64,000 nucleotides of DNA from JABIAL01 sp964645825. Its GTDB lineage: Bacteria > Patescibacteriota > Patescibacteriia > UBA1558 > GWA2-36-10. Below, in pieces: positions 16,702 to 25,930 of this stretch. The notes beneath the pieces are model-generated. The model was not told where the DNA came from. It did not search any database and was given only the letters and a program-made list of their open reading frames with translations. The position numbers were made by a program, and so were the translations under genes. The DNA is taken from positions 1-64,000 of the forward strand of contig CAZXZY010000001.1 in NCBI GenBank assembly GCA_964645825.1, read 5' to 3'. Each line of letters starts with the position of its first letter. Position 1 is the stretch's first letter.

Positions 16702-17190
16702 ATGTTAAATATAATTAAATACCCTCATAAAACACTACGTCAAAGCGCAAAACCAATTGCGGATTTTGATGATAAGCTAGTAAAATTAGCAGCCGATATG
16801 GCAAAAATCATGTTTGCTGATGATGGAGTTGGTTTAGCTGGTCCTCAAGTTGATCTACAACAAAAAATTATCGTAGTTGGCAATGGTAATTATGGTGAAT
16901 ATAAAGCCTATATTAATCCTGAGATTACTTTTAGCTCTAAAGATCGAGAAACCTCAGAAGAAGGCTGCTTATCTTTACCGAAAATATTTGGCTTAGTCAC
17001 TCGTCCTAGAAAAATTAGAGTAAAATATCAAGATTTAGCAGGCAAAGTTTTTAAAGAAAAATTTAAAGGTTTTACAGCGATTGTTTTGCAACATGAAATT
17101 GATCATTTAAATGGTATTTTGTTTATAGATCGAGCTAGTGAAATTACTCAAGGTCAAGATATCTTAGATCAGCTAAAAGCAAAAATTTAA
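16702..17190 (+). CDS. def: Peptide deformylase
   Basis: Removes the formyl group from nascent protein N termini; a metalloenzyme. All three signature motifs are present: GVGLAGPQV, EEGCLSLP (metal Cys) and QHEIDHLNG (HExxH metal ligands). Length (162 aa) is typical of type 1 enzymes. It is followed 24 bases later by fmt, the enzyme that adds the formyl group, the classic def-fmt pair. There is no SD, and the promoter position predicts a leaderless mRNA. Confidence 0.97.
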   Translation: MLNIIKYPHKTLRQSAKPIADFDDKLVKLAADMAKIMFADDGVGLAGPQVDLQQKIIVVGNGNYGEYKAYINPEITFSSKDRETSEEGCLSLPKIFGLVTRPRKIRVKYQDLAGKVFKEKFKGFTAIVLQHEIDHLNGILFIDRASEITQGQDILDQLKAKI

Positions 17191-17214
17191 AAATAGCTAA
17201 TAATAAACATAAAG

Positions 17215-18120
17215 ATGAACAAAAAAATTATTTTTTGGGGCACCCCCTTTTTTGCTCTGCCAAGCTTAGAGGCTTTGCATGATTTAGGATTAGTAAACGC
17301 AGTTATTACTCAGTCAGATAAGCCATCTGGTCGTGGACAAAAACCGCAAGTCTCCCCTATCAAACAATACGCTGAGATTAATAAGCTACCACTTATACAA
17401 GTAGATGATTTAGATAAAAATTTTGTAAAAAATTTAAAGAAATTTTTGCCAGCTACATTTATTATTGTAGCTTTTGGTAAAATGATCCCTCAGGATATTT
17501 TAGATTTATCTGAATTAAGAGCTTTGAATATTCATCCTTCTCAATTACCATTATTACGGGGGCCATCTCCTATCCAATCAGCCTTGTTAGAGGGTTTTTC
17601 TTCTACTGCAGTGTCTTTGATGCAATTGGATGAAAAAATGGATCATGGGCCAATTTTAGGGCAAATAGAGCTAGAAATATCTCCAGATGACAACTATTTT
17701 TCTTTGGAAGATAAGCTGGCTGATGTTGGCGGAGAATTAATCAAAAAAAGTATCTTTGATTATTTGTCTGGTTTATTAAAATCATCCCCACAAGACCATG
17801 ATCAGGCTACTAGATGTAAATTGATTAGAAAAAAAGATGGCTTAATTGACTGGACAAAGCCAGCAGAGAATATTATAAATCAAGTTAGAGCTTTTATACT
17901 TTGGCCAGGTAGTTTTACTACCTTGAAAGGCTTGGAACTAAAAATAACAAAAGCTATGGTATCTTTGGAAAAATTAGCTCCCGAAGAAATAAAAATAGAT
18001 AGTGATAGGTTATTAGTTGGTACTGGTACGGAAGCATTGCAAATATTAGAACTGCAGCCGGCTGGTAAAAAAAGAATGTTAGCGACTGACTTTATCCGAG
18101 GCTATCAAAATAAATTATAA
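17215..18120 (+). CDS. fmt: Methionyl-tRNA formyltransferase
   Basis: Formylates initiator Met-tRNA using 10-formyl-tetrahydrofolate. The N-terminal formyltransferase fold shows IIFWGTPFFALPSLEAL, and the catalytic region NIHPSQLPLLRGPSPIQSAL carries the conserved Asn, His and the SLLP-like loop. The C-terminal OB-like domain begins near residue 205 (KDGLIDWTKPAENIINQVRA). It is 301 aa, slightly short but complete. It pairs with def just upstream and ends at a strong bidirectional terminator. Its presence means folate-dependent initiation is kept. Confidence 0.96.
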   Translation: MNKKIIFWGTPFFALPSLEALHDLGLVNAVITQSDKPSGRGQKPQVSPIKQYAEINKLPLIQVDDLDKNFVKNLKKFLPATFIIVAFGKMIPQDILDLSELRALNIHPSQLPLLRGPSPIQSALLEGFSSTAVSLMQLDEKMDHGPILGQIELEISPDDNYFSLEDKLADVGGELIKKSIFDYLSGLLKSSPQDHDQATRCKLIRKKDGLIDWTKPAENIINQVRAFILWPGSFTTLKGLELKITKAMVSLEKLAPEEIKIDSDRLLVGTGTEALQILELQPAGKKRMLATDFIRGYQNKL

Positions 18121-18121
18121 T

Positions 18122-18149
18122 AAAAAACTTCCTCATCGAGGAAGTTTTT
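18122..18149. terminator. Strong bidirectional terminator
   Basis: A-run, CTTCCTC (18128-18134), 3-nt loop, GAGGAAG (18138-18144), T-run. It lies between convergent fmt (+) and the pilus-pyrD-GT2 operon (-). Confidence 0.92.
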
Positions 18150-18178
18150 AGTTTCTATATAGAGTTTTATTTTTTAAA

Positions 18179-19681
18179 TTATTTTTTCTTAGTAACATTA
18201 AATCCCATATATTTTCCTAACATCAAGCGAGTTTGAGCGTCAACAGCTGGAATAGAGCCAAAAATAATCATAGTGATCGGGAAAACAATCCATTGTAAAA
18301 ACATTAATAAATAATGGAGTGGTTTAAAGTTGTTGTAACGTTTTTTGTTTGGCATTGGTGGCAAGATAACAATGCTCATGACAGCAATTATCAATAATCC
18401 AAACATGCCAGAAGTCATTAAAGCTTTCAAAACTAAAGGTGCGTTTTGGGTTAAGACAGTTGTTGTGCCATGAATTTCAGCCATAAATAGTGGCAGTTGA
18501 CCCATGACTAAAATAATTATCGGAGCTGTTGCCCAAGAATAAACACCCTCTGTTTGATTCCAGATATAGATCATTTTTTTCTTCAGTGCAATTTTTTTGT
18601 TTTTACTAAAACGCCAAACCATGTAAGGAAAATGTTCTACCCCCCAAGCCCAACGGCGCATTTGCTTGTATTGATTTACCATACTGGTCCAAAATGGGCC
18701 AACGTGAGGAGAGTTCATAGAGACTGGCACATGCATTGGTTCGGTTTGATATTGGCCATCATACTTGATAAAGCATTGTAAAAAGATTCGTGAATCCTCT
18801 GTTACAATGTTGTTTTGCCAGAAACCAACATCTACTAAAGCTTGCCAACTCATACTATGTGAGGAAAAAGTAAATAATCTATCCGGACGTGCTAAGTCAG
18901 TTAATAGCCAAAAAGTTGTAGAATTAGCAACTATCTTAGTAAACGGATCAGAGCCCCAGACATTATTATGATAAAAAGCCATTGGTTGAAAACTAGTTCG
19001 GTAAGGATTTTTGTGGGATAAAAATTTGTGAGTTAAATAAGAAAAATAATCTGGATGCGTAATAGTGTCAACGTCAAAAGTAGAAACAATTATTTTTTTG
19101 TAATCAAATTTATGTTCGTCAATATATTTTTTGGCCTCATGACCCATATGGTAAAGGTTGGACCCTTTACCTCTTAACTCACCAGGCAAGTCACTTGGAT
19201 GTACGGTGATTATTATTTTATAAAATTTAGCTTGATATTTTTCTTTGATTTTTTGAGCAATAGGATTAAATTGGCCTTTAAAACCCTCTTCTCCACCCAA
19301 AACTACGATCATTTTTTTATGATCGTATTTTGATTTAGCTAAATTATCAAAAGTTTTATCAACAACCTCAAAGGGCTCACCAGCAGTGGGCAGAAAAATA
19401 AGGTGAGTATAATTTTTCCAATTAGTATGCGTTTTTTGTAAAAAATGCCACCAATTTGTCTTGATAGTTTTACGATATTTGAACCAAGAGATTAATAGAA
19501 AGATAGATAAATAGCCAATTCTCAAAATCCAATAGACATCAAAAGCAATGATAATGTATATACCCCAAAGTGGGTTGGTAATAGAAACAGTGATTGCTAT
19601 AATAAAAGTTGCCCAGGTTAAAAAACCAGGTAATATTTCTAAGAGACGATATTTATAATAATCTTTCTGTTCTAGCGTCAT
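18179..19681 (-). CDS. Membrane glycosyltransferase, GT2 family
   Basis: 500 aa, with two N-terminal membrane helices (residues about 15-70), a cytosolic GT-A domain and about four C-terminal helices. The GT2 signatures are a Rossmann start (MIVVLGGEEG), the nucleotide-binding DxD (STFDVDTITHPDYF) and the QxxRW-type motif QMRRWAWGVEHFPY, typical of processive membrane synthases. It probably makes or extrudes a polysaccharide; the sugar cannot be told. It is the last gene of the long pilus-pyrD operon, four bases after pyrD. Confidence 0.88.
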   Translation of the reverse strand: MTLEQKDYYKYRLLEILPGFLTWATFIIAITVSITNPLWGIYIIIAFDVYWILRIGYLSIFLLISWFKYRKTIKTNWWHFLQKTHTNWKNYTHLIFLPTAGEPFEVVDKTFDNLAKSKYDHKKMIVVLGGEEGFKGQFNPIAQKIKEKYQAKFYKIIITVHPSDLPGELRGKGSNLYHMGHEAKKYIDEHKFDYKKIIVSTFDVDTITHPDYFSYLTHKFLSHKNPYRTSFQPMAFYHNNVWGSDPFTKIVANSTTFWLLTDLARPDRLFTFSSHSMSWQALVDVGFWQNNIVTEDSRIFLQCFIKYDGQYQTEPMHVPVSMNSPHVGPFWTSMVNQYKQMRRWAWGVEHFPYMVWRFSKNKKIALKKKMIYIWNQTEGVYSWATAPIIILVMGQLPLFMAEIHGTTTVLTQNAPLVLKALMTSGMFGLLIIAVMSIVILPPMPNKKRYNNFKPLHYLLMFLQWIVFPITMIIFGSIPAVDAQTRLMLGKYMGFNVTKKK

Positions 19682-19685
19682 TATG

Positions 19686-20786
19686 TTAATTTAATTGATA
19701 TTTATCAGCTTCTAGACCCACTGCTTTGCTTATATGGTTGATATTATTTTTGATTAATATATTATCTAATTCTTGATTAATTTTTTTGACTACTAGTGGC
19801 CCGCCATAGATAAATCCGGTCCCAATTTGCACTAGGTTAGCTCCGGCCTTGATCTTATCATAAGCGTCTTTTCCTGAAAAGACTCCACCAACACCTATTA
19901 TTTTATACTTATTTTCACTATGCTTGTAAAGATAGCTAATAATTTTATTAGCTTGCTTTGCAATTGGCTGGCCTGATACGCCGCCTGGCTTGTCTTGATG
20001 ATCAGAAATTAGGTCTAATCGTTCTCTGTTTTTCGCTAAGTTAGTAGCTATGACGGCACTTATATTATATTTTTTTACTAAATATATAATGTCGTCTAAT
20101 TCTTGTTGCTTTAAATCATTGCCAATTTTCAGCCATAAAGGTTTTTTATTTTTATTAATTTCAGTAATTTTGATTAAAATTGGTTCTAATAGTTTAGATT
20201 CTTGCAGTCCACAAAAATTAGCTACATTAGGACAGCTTAAATTTATTGTTATAATATCAGCTAATGGTTCTAGTATTTTGAAACTAGCTGCATAGTCATC
20301 TGCCGCTTGAGCCAGATCAACGGTATTTGTTTTAGCAATACTTATAGACCACAATCCTCTTTTTTTAAATCTACTTTTATCTTTAAGTAATTTTTCGGCT
20401 ATTTTTTTAGCACCAATATTAGACAAACCATAGTAAACCAAAATAGCCTTATCTTTTACTAGACGCCAGAGACGAGGTTTCTTGTTGCCCGGTTGTGCTT
20501 GAGCTGAGACTGAGCCTAATTGCGCCCAAGCAAAATTGAAGCTTCCCCAAGTCAAAGATAATTTAGCATTTTTATCCATGCCAGCTGTTAGGCCAATGGG
20601 ATTACGAAAATATAAGCCAAAAAATTTTTGTTTTAAACGAGGCGAAGTATAGTCACAGACTCTAAATAAAAAATCATTTAATAAACGGGATTTATTAAAT
20701 ATAATAAGTGAAGAAAATGTAAGATTATGTATAGTTTCTGGTTTAAATAGAAACAATATGGGTCGGATAAATTTTTGGTAAAACAT
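19686..20786 (-). CDS. pyrD: Dihydroorotate dehydrogenase, class 2-like with catalytic Cys
   Basis: Flavoenzyme oxidising dihydroorotate to orotate in pyrimidine synthesis. The N-terminal amphipathic helices (FYQKFIRPILFLFKPETIH) and QPGNKKPRLWRL match the membrane-bound, quinone-using class 2. FMN-site motifs are GLTAGMDKNAK and IGVGGVFSGKDAYDKI plus the GTGFIYGGP phosphate loop. The active-site loop reads INLSCPNV, with Cys185 where class 2 enzymes have Ser (NISSPNT); Cys is the class 1 base. No other pyr gene is nearby, and it is embedded behind the pilus genes. Confidence 0.92.
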   Translation of the reverse strand: MFYQKFIRPILFLFKPETIHNLTFSSLIIFNKSRLLNDFLFRVCDYTSPRLKQKFFGLYFRNPIGLTAGMDKNAKLSLTWGSFNFAWAQLGSVSAQAQPGNKKPRLWRLVKDKAILVYYGLSNIGAKKIAEKLLKDKSRFKKRGLWSISIAKTNTVDLAQAADDYAASFKILEPLADIITINLSCPNVANFCGLQESKLLEPILIKITEINKNKKPLWLKIGNDLKQQELDDIIYLVKKYNISAVIATNLAKNRERLDLISDHQDKPGGVSGQPIAKQANKIISYLYKHSENKYKIIGVGGVFSGKDAYDKIKAGANLVQIGTGFIYGGPLVVKKINQELDNILIKNNINHISKAVGLEADKYQLN

Positions 20787-20851
20787 TGTTTATCTGTTTA
20801 TTTAGTGTTAGCTAGCATAGCCCTTTTTATCAATATGAGCAAGTCTTGATT

Positions 20852-21814
20852 TTAGGGTATCAATTCACTCCAAAAGCAGTTAGCAATGTCATTATTACAG
20901 GTATAGCGCACTTTACGAGTAGCTTGGGTGCTACTAGCTGTTGTTTGGATATTAGAATTACATTCCAAATCTTCACCACAACCCTCTGGTAATGGTGTAA
21001 TGATTAAACTTGCATCGTCAAAACTAAATTGAAAACCAGAATCAACCGTGTGTCTTTCCGCAAAATAAAGTTCTACTGTGTTATTTCCAGCTGATAAAAA
21101 TATATCACCAGTTTTAGTAAAAGAAGCATGGGTGCCACTATTGTTAACCGCTACTATACCATTGACCAAAACCCAAGAGTCATCATCAGACGCCAAACTA
21201 TAAGCATAGTCATCATCACTTGGTGCAACGACATTTGCTCGCCAGTGTTGACCAAAATGATAGTCATGATTATAGCCCTCTCTATTTTCCCATTCTGTGC
21301 CATCATAGGGAAACCAGTCAGTTAAATCAAAAATGACATTAGCGTCTATTTGCTCATGTGTTTTATAATCATCATCATACCAATCATGCTGTAAAGGAGT
21401 TGGTGTAGGGCCTGGATAAGGATCGACTTGCATGTCCGGGTGACTAACAGAATAATTAAAATATTCTCCCCACCAGCCACTATCAGGCACAAATTGACAC
21501 TCTAAAGGTGGATCGCAAGCTCCGCTTTCAGATTCAACAAATTCACTATTTACTACAGCATCATTAATATTTAAACTATCAAAAATTAGATCATTTGGAT
21601 CTCGTCTGAGTTGCAACAAAGCTTCTTGGACGCCTATTTCAGCATTATAAAAATTATGCATAGACTGAGTAAAAGATCTCATGGATGCTTTATTGTTTAA
21701 AGCTATGATAGTCGTTGATAAAACTATGGACATTAGTCCAGAAGCAACAACCACGGCAGCAATAATTGCCGCTGCACCTTTTTGAGATAAAAATAGGCTT
21801 GTTTTATTTTTCAT
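20852..21814 (-). CDS. PilX-like pilus component with fibro-slime/PA14-like domain
   Basis: 320 aa. The N terminus (QKGAAAIIAAVVVASGLMSIVLSTTII by position 11-38) resembles PilX/GspK-type pilus or pseudopilus proteins, with a long hydrophobic helix. From about residue 95 to 270 there is a carbohydrate- or surface-binding module: YSLASDDDSWVLVNGIVAVN and VELYFAERHTVDSGFQFSF match the fibro-slime/PA14-like pattern. A Cys-rich tail (GCGEDLECNS, TCNNDIANCFW) follows. Likely an exposed minor pilin with an adhesive head. Fifth of the minus-strand prepilin/assembly block, six bases after the previous gene. Confidence 0.8.
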   Translation of the reverse strand: MKNKTSLFLSQKGAAAIIAAVVVASGLMSIVLSTTIIALNNKASMRSFTQSMHNFYNAEIGVQEALLQLRRDPNDLIFDSLNINDAVVNSEFVESESGACDPPLECQFVPDSGWWGEYFNYSVSHPDMQVDPYPGPTPTPLQHDWYDDDYKTHEQIDANVIFDLTDWFPYDGTEWENREGYNHDYHFGQHWRANVVAPSDDDYAYSLASDDDSWVLVNGIVAVNNSGTHASFTKTGDIFLSAGNNTVELYFAERHTVDSGFQFSFDDASLIITPLPEGCGEDLECNSNIQTTASSTQATRKVRYTCNNDIANCFWSELIP

Positions 21815-21820
21815 GTTTAT

Positions 21821-22345
21821 TTAACGAATAGCGATAAAAGTTTGAAAATTTTCACTTAAATATCTGTAAACATCATCTGGATGGCCAGTGCTTAGTGTAA
21901 AATTGATAAACACACCCTTATTTTCATTAGTCTGCCAATCATCTATGGGTGTAAAGATAATTTCTTGAACTTCAACTTGTTCAGAATTTAAGATGTATTC
22001 TAGAGATGATTCTCCACCCGCCTCTTCTATTTCTTTATAGATTAAATTATTATTCTCAACTTCAAAAGCAAAACTGTTACCAGTATTAGGATAAAAAAGA
22101 ATTTGTTCAGAATTTGGTCGTAGATCATCAAAAACCGTGACGTTATGAATTTCATTATTTAGTTTATTAATAATAAAACGAGCATTATTATAAACTAAAT
22201 CAGAAGTTTTTAATTGTTTGCGGATATTAAAATTAGCCAAAAGCAAGCTACTGATGCTTACTAAAAGCATGGCTGTAATAAAAATATACACTAAAATTTC
22301 TACCAAACTAAAAGCTTGTTGGTCATTTTTTAATTTTATCATCAT
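21821..22345 (-). CDS. Minor prepilin, PilW/PulJ-like
   Basis: 174 aa with a type IV prepilin N terminus: short basic leader, cleavage site before FSLVEILVYIFITAMLLVS with Glu at position +5 of the mature protein. The remaining part is a small beta-rich globular domain. The start ATGATG overlaps the TGA stop of the preceding gene, so it is translationally coupled. It would be processed by a prepilin peptidase, which is not encoded in this window. The specific minor-pilin class is uncertain. Confidence 0.82.
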   Translation of the reverse strand: MMIKLKNDQQAFSLVEILVYIFITAMLLVSISSLLLANFNIRKQLKTSDLVYNNARFIINKLNNEIHNVTVFDDLRPNSEQILFYPNTGNSFAFEVENNNLIYKEIEEAGGESSLEYILNSEQVEVQEIIFTPIDDWQTNENKGVFINFTLSTGHPDDVYRYLSENFQTFIAIR

Positions 22346-24240
22346 GGATAAGTCGAATAACTAATAGTAATTTCTTCTAAAATTGGCACCTGGAGATCAG
22401 CTTGGCTTGTTAAAAATAGCTTATAACGGAAATATCTTTGATCTAAATGGCTACTATAATCTATAAATTCTTTAGCGCCATTAGAATAGTAAGTATTACT
22501 TGTGCCATCTGGTCCTAGATAATTCCAAGGCCCATTTTGGTTATTATTAGTAGCAAATTGGAAACGAATATCAGTGTTAGCTGGCTCTGATCCAGACCAA
22601 GCGACCCAATTATATGTTATCTCAGTAAACCCCGTATCAAAAGTAGACGATTCTAATTCTCCGGATGCAGCATAACCACAATCACTAACTTCAGTAGAAA
22701 TGATGAAGAATTCACTGTCATTACTACTAGTAGCAGCATAAATTACCGCACAATTAGCTGACATGCCAAGAACATTTCCACTCAAATCAAAGCTGGATAC
22801 TTCACTAATACTACTAGGAAAGCTGACATCAATAACATTTAATTCAGCGTCTAAAAAATTTGTTCCCAACAAAGCATAGGGACCAACAATAGCAAAAGAG
22901 TGAATTTTTTCTCCTGCTTCATAAGAGCCAATAAAAACTGGATCGGTAGGGTCGGAAATTTCAAAAATATAAAACTCTGGATTTGAGCCACTATTTTCAG
23001 TAGAAATATAAGCTCTAGTACCCTGTACAAAAACATCAGTTCCTTTTAAAGAACCCGGAAGATCGTACTCACCGATGGCTTGTAGGTTAGCCGGATTAGT
23101 GACATCAATGATTTGTAATTCTTTGTCGTCATCTTCTGTAGCGACATAAACATTGTTACCAGATAGATATAATTCATTAGCATCTCCATCTAAATCAATT
23201 TTATCTAACATTTCTGGATCAGTAGGGTCAGTGATACTAAAAGAATGCAAATCATCATCTTGTAAAATATAAAGCTCAGTTTCATTGACTACCAGGTCAT
23301 AAGCATTTTGGTTGCCCGATAGATTTACAGTAGCAGCAATAAAAGGACTATTGGGACTACTTACATCAACTACTCTTAGTTCACCTGTATTTCTTTTTGT
23401 AGAAAGATAAGCATAATCACCCTGGACAACTACAGAGGTTACTGAGCTGCCCATGTTTAGAGAAGAAATTTGAAATGGATTATAAATATTACTAACATCT
23501 AAAATATAAAATTCTGAACCAGAAGAGTTATTCTCAGTTACTAAATAAGCTAAGTCATTTAATTCAAAAACATCATTTTCATCAAAATTACCTGGTAGAT
23601 TAAAATTGGCAGTAGTTGTTGCTTCATTCCAATCTAAAAATCCAGAAAGCAAAGTAGTTATGCCAGGAACACTGATATCTATACCATTGTTTTTAGTGTA
23701 AAATTTTGTTTCATCAGACCAATTACTTTGTCCAGATCCTCCAACCCAGTTGCTTTGCATAAATCTATCTGCTGGCCAACGATTTAAATAATTTTCTAAA
23801 ATAATCTGCTTACTTACCTCATTTACCAGCCAAGTGATAGTGACGGTTATTTTTTTACTATCTGGATCCACAAAGCCGGTTTCTACAATAGTGCCATGGG
23901 CATGACCATTAGTTGAGTCCTCTCTTTGCACTTCACTGATGTGTACAGTGCGAGTATACTTTTCTTCCAAAGTTTCACTTCCGATTACTAAGTTCCAAAC
24001 ATCTGACTCTAATTCTAGATGATAATCGCCAGTAACCAGCTCAGACCAGTCTATTAGTTTGATTGCTTCAATGCTTTCCATGGCGTAAAAATGAGCCTTA
24101 GTTTCGTTTTCATTTTGTTTCCACAATTTGGCATTAAAGGAATTCATTGTCAAAATAGTGACAATGCTAACACTGATAAAAGAAATTGCTATTAGCAATT
24201 CTATCAAAGAAAACCCCTCTTTTTCTTTTATACAAATCAT
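22342..24240 (-). CDS. Prepilin-like protein with LVIVD beta-propeller head
   Basis: 632 aa. N terminus is a prepilin signal (KEKEG cleaved before FSLIELLIAISFISVSIVTIL). Residues about 215-530 contain repeated units of the type VVQGDYAYLSTKRNTGELRV or IVGPYALLGTNF, each about 40-45 aa with DVSxPxxP turns; this is the LVIVD propeller pattern. The C-terminal region about 545-632 is a beta domain (TFDTGFTEITYNWVAWSG). A pilin carrying a propeller would be an unusually large tip or adhesin subunit. Its stop is the only TGA in the window, forced by the overlap with the next ATG. Confidence 0.82.
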   Translation of the reverse strand: MICIKEKEGFSLIELLIAISFISVSIVTILTMNSFNAKLWKQNENETKAHFYAMESIEAIKLIDWSELVTGDYHLELESDVWNLVIGSETLEEKYTRTVHISEVQREDSTNGHAHGTIVETGFVDPDSKKITVTITWLVNEVSKQIILENYLNRWPADRFMQSNWVGGSGQSNWSDETKFYTKNNGIDISVPGITTLLSGFLDWNEATTTANFNLPGNFDENDVFELNDLAYLVTENNSSGSEFYILDVSNIYNPFQISSLNMGSSVTSVVVQGDYAYLSTKRNTGELRVVDVSSPNSPFIAATVNLSGNQNAYDLVVNETELYILQDDDLHSFSITDPTDPEMLDKIDLDGDANELYLSGNNVYVATEDDDKELQIIDVTNPANLQAIGEYDLPGSLKGTDVFVQGTRAYISTENSGSNPEFYIFEISDPTDPVFIGSYEAGEKIHSFAIVGPYALLGTNFLDAELNVIDVSFPSSISEVSSFDLSGNVLGMSANCAVIYAATSSNDSEFFIISTEVSDCGYAASGELESSTFDTGFTEITYNWVAWSGSEPANTDIRFQFATNNNQNGPWNYLGPDGTSNTYYSNGAKEFIDYSSHLDQRYFRYKLFLTSQADLQVPILEEITISYSTYP

Positions 24241-24710
24241 TAGTTTATTTTCCCTAATTCATCAATAGTAATAGATCTAGTGATATCGACATCGTTATTG
24301 TAAATTAGCTCTATGGTTCCAGTATTCGATGTTTGTCCAGTAAATTTTGTAAAGATTAAATCCGGACTAAAGCTACCGATGCCGTTTGACAAACTACTAG
24401 TAGCATTCAATATTGAAATATTTCGTAAATTTACAATTTTATTATTAGGCTCCAGTTCATTATAACTATCGCCACTAAACACTATATACTGGTCAGATTC
24501 TAGATGAATGCCCCAATTTGTTTCACCAGCTGCAGCAATAGCTAATTGTCGTATTTCAACAACCTTACTTTTGAATTCATCAATTTGATTAGCTAAAGAT
24601 ATATGGCTACGCCATTGAGAAAAAGATGCCGTACCAATAGCTGTGATTAGTGCTGTTAGACCAATAGCAATGAGCAATTCTATAATAGTAACACCTTTGT
24701 TGTTAATCAT
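24240..24710 (-). CDS. Type IV prepilin, GspH/PilE-like
   Basis: 156 aa, N terminus MINNKG followed by VTIIELLIAIGLTALITAIG, the canonical prepilin cleavage and Glu5. The rest is a short helix and a beta-rich domain with no Cys, similar to GspH/FimT minor pilins. It overlaps the next gene's start by one base (TAATG). It could be the major pilin if no other is encoded elsewhere, but its size and GspH-like look favour a minor role. Confidence 0.84.
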   Translation of the reverse strand: MINNKGVTIIELLIAIGLTALITAIGTASFSQWRSHISLANQIDEFKSKVVEIRQLAIAAAGETNWGIHLESDQYIVFSGDSYNELEPNNKIVNLRNISILNATSSLSNGIGSFSPDLIFTKFTGQTSNTGTIELIYNNDVDITRSITIDELGKIN

Positions 24711-24712
24711 TT

Positions 24713-25930
24713 TTATTCAGCAAAACTTAAAGTTAATTCATACATGGGACCAATGACAGAAATAGCAATAAGTCCAACTGCTAAGCCAACTAAAATTAAT
24801 AAAACTGGCTCGATAATGCTTGAAAGATTAGACAAGACATTATCTACTCTTTCCTCATAATAACTTGCTATTTTTTTTAGAATATCATCTAAAGTTCCGG
24901 TACTTTCTCCTATTTGACAAAGCTGCACAGTCAGCGAGGGAAACAAACTTGGTCTTTTACTCATAGTTTTAGCTAATGACATGCCTTTAGCTAATTCTAC
25001 GGAAATTTCTTTAGTGGTTTTACGATAGTGAAGATTATTCAAAGTTTTAGCGACAATCTCAAATGATTTGACGATAGATAGTCCGGAAACTAGCAGTGCG
25101 TTAAGGTTGCCAGCAAATCTAGTTAGCGATAGCTCTTTAATTAGATTACCTATAAAAGGAATTTTTAATAATAACTTATGTAAAACTAATTTTGGTTTTG
25201 GTAATTTCAAGGTTAACCAGATGATTATTAGTAACACGAAAGCTCCAATCAAAACGAAACCGCCGTAATTTTCCATGATAGATATACTTTTTTGGACAGC
25301 CTTTAACACAAATGGCAGCTCTATTCCCTCACCTTCAAAGATGCTCACTAGTTGAGGGAATACAAACATAGCCAAAAAAATACTAACAGTAACCAGGGCT
25401 ATAAGAACTATTACTGGATACATCATTGCACTGATCACTTTGCTACGTAATTTTTTTTGCCCCTTCAAGATGCTAGCTAGGTTACCCAAAGCATCAGCTA
25501 ATAAGCCTGTATTTTCACCGACTTCTACAGTGGCAATAATCATTTCCGAGAAAACATCAGTGTACTCTTTCATGCTGACCGATAATAATTGGCCGTTTTC
25601 AACTCTATTTTTAAGATGAAGAATTACTTTTTTGAGGTATTTATTTTTTGTTTCTTTAGCTAATGTTTCTAAAGCTGGCGTCAAGGCTAAACCAGCTTTT
25701 AGCATGGTTGATAGATTGTCTAAAAAAAACATTTTCCCAGTCAAACTAACTCTTCCAGTTCTAAATTTTAAAATATTTTTCTTTTTTTTCTTTGGTTTTT
25801 CAGTTGTTAAGTCTTTTTTAATATTCGGTTTTTCTTTGACAATTTTTTTCTCTACCGGTTTGGGTGGTGTTTCTGGTATTTTTTTATTATTTGTTTGATT
25901 GCTACCTAAATATTTCATATTTTTATTCAT
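24713..25930 (-). CDS. pilC: Type IV pilus inner-membrane platform protein PilC (GspF family)
   Basis: 405 aa. A Lys/Pro-rich N-terminal tail (residues 1-50) precedes two GspF domains, FLDNLSTMLKAGLALTPALETLA and FAGNLNALLVSGLSIVKSFEIVA, each followed by membrane helices; three helices are clear (about 165-190, 220-240, 375-400). It forms the platform that couples the PilB motor to pilin polymerisation. Its start overlaps the end of pilB by eight bases. The long charged tail is a variable feature of the family. Confidence 0.94.
   Translation of the reverse strand: MNKNMKYLGSNQTNNKKIPETPPKPVEKKIVKEKPNIKKDLTTEKPKKKKKNILKFRTGRVSLTGKMFFLDNLSTMLKAGLALTPALETLAKETKNKYLKKVILHLKNRVENGQLLSVSMKEYTDVFSEMIIATVEVGENTGLLADALGNLASILKGQKKLRSKVISAMMYPVIVLIALVTVSIFLAMFVFPQLVSIFEGEGIELPFVLKAVQKSISIMENYGGFVLIGAFVLLIIIWLTLKLPKPKLVLHKLLLKIPFIGNLIKELSLTRFAGNLNALLVSGLSIVKSFEIVAKTLNNLHYRKTTKEISVELAKGMSLAKTMSKRPSLFPSLTVQLCQIGESTGTLDDILKKIASYYEERVDNVLSNLSSIIEPVLLILVGLAVGLIAISVIGPMYELTLSFAE

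Noticed and set aside
22342..22344. Recoding of TGA as glycine (code 25)
   Set aside because: All genes are intact in the standard code with no internal TGA needed; the one TGA is explained by overlap with the next ATG.
25632..25898. Plus-strand Phe/Val-rich frame inside pilC
   Set aside because: Mirror of the Lys/Pro-rich PilC tail; no start signals.
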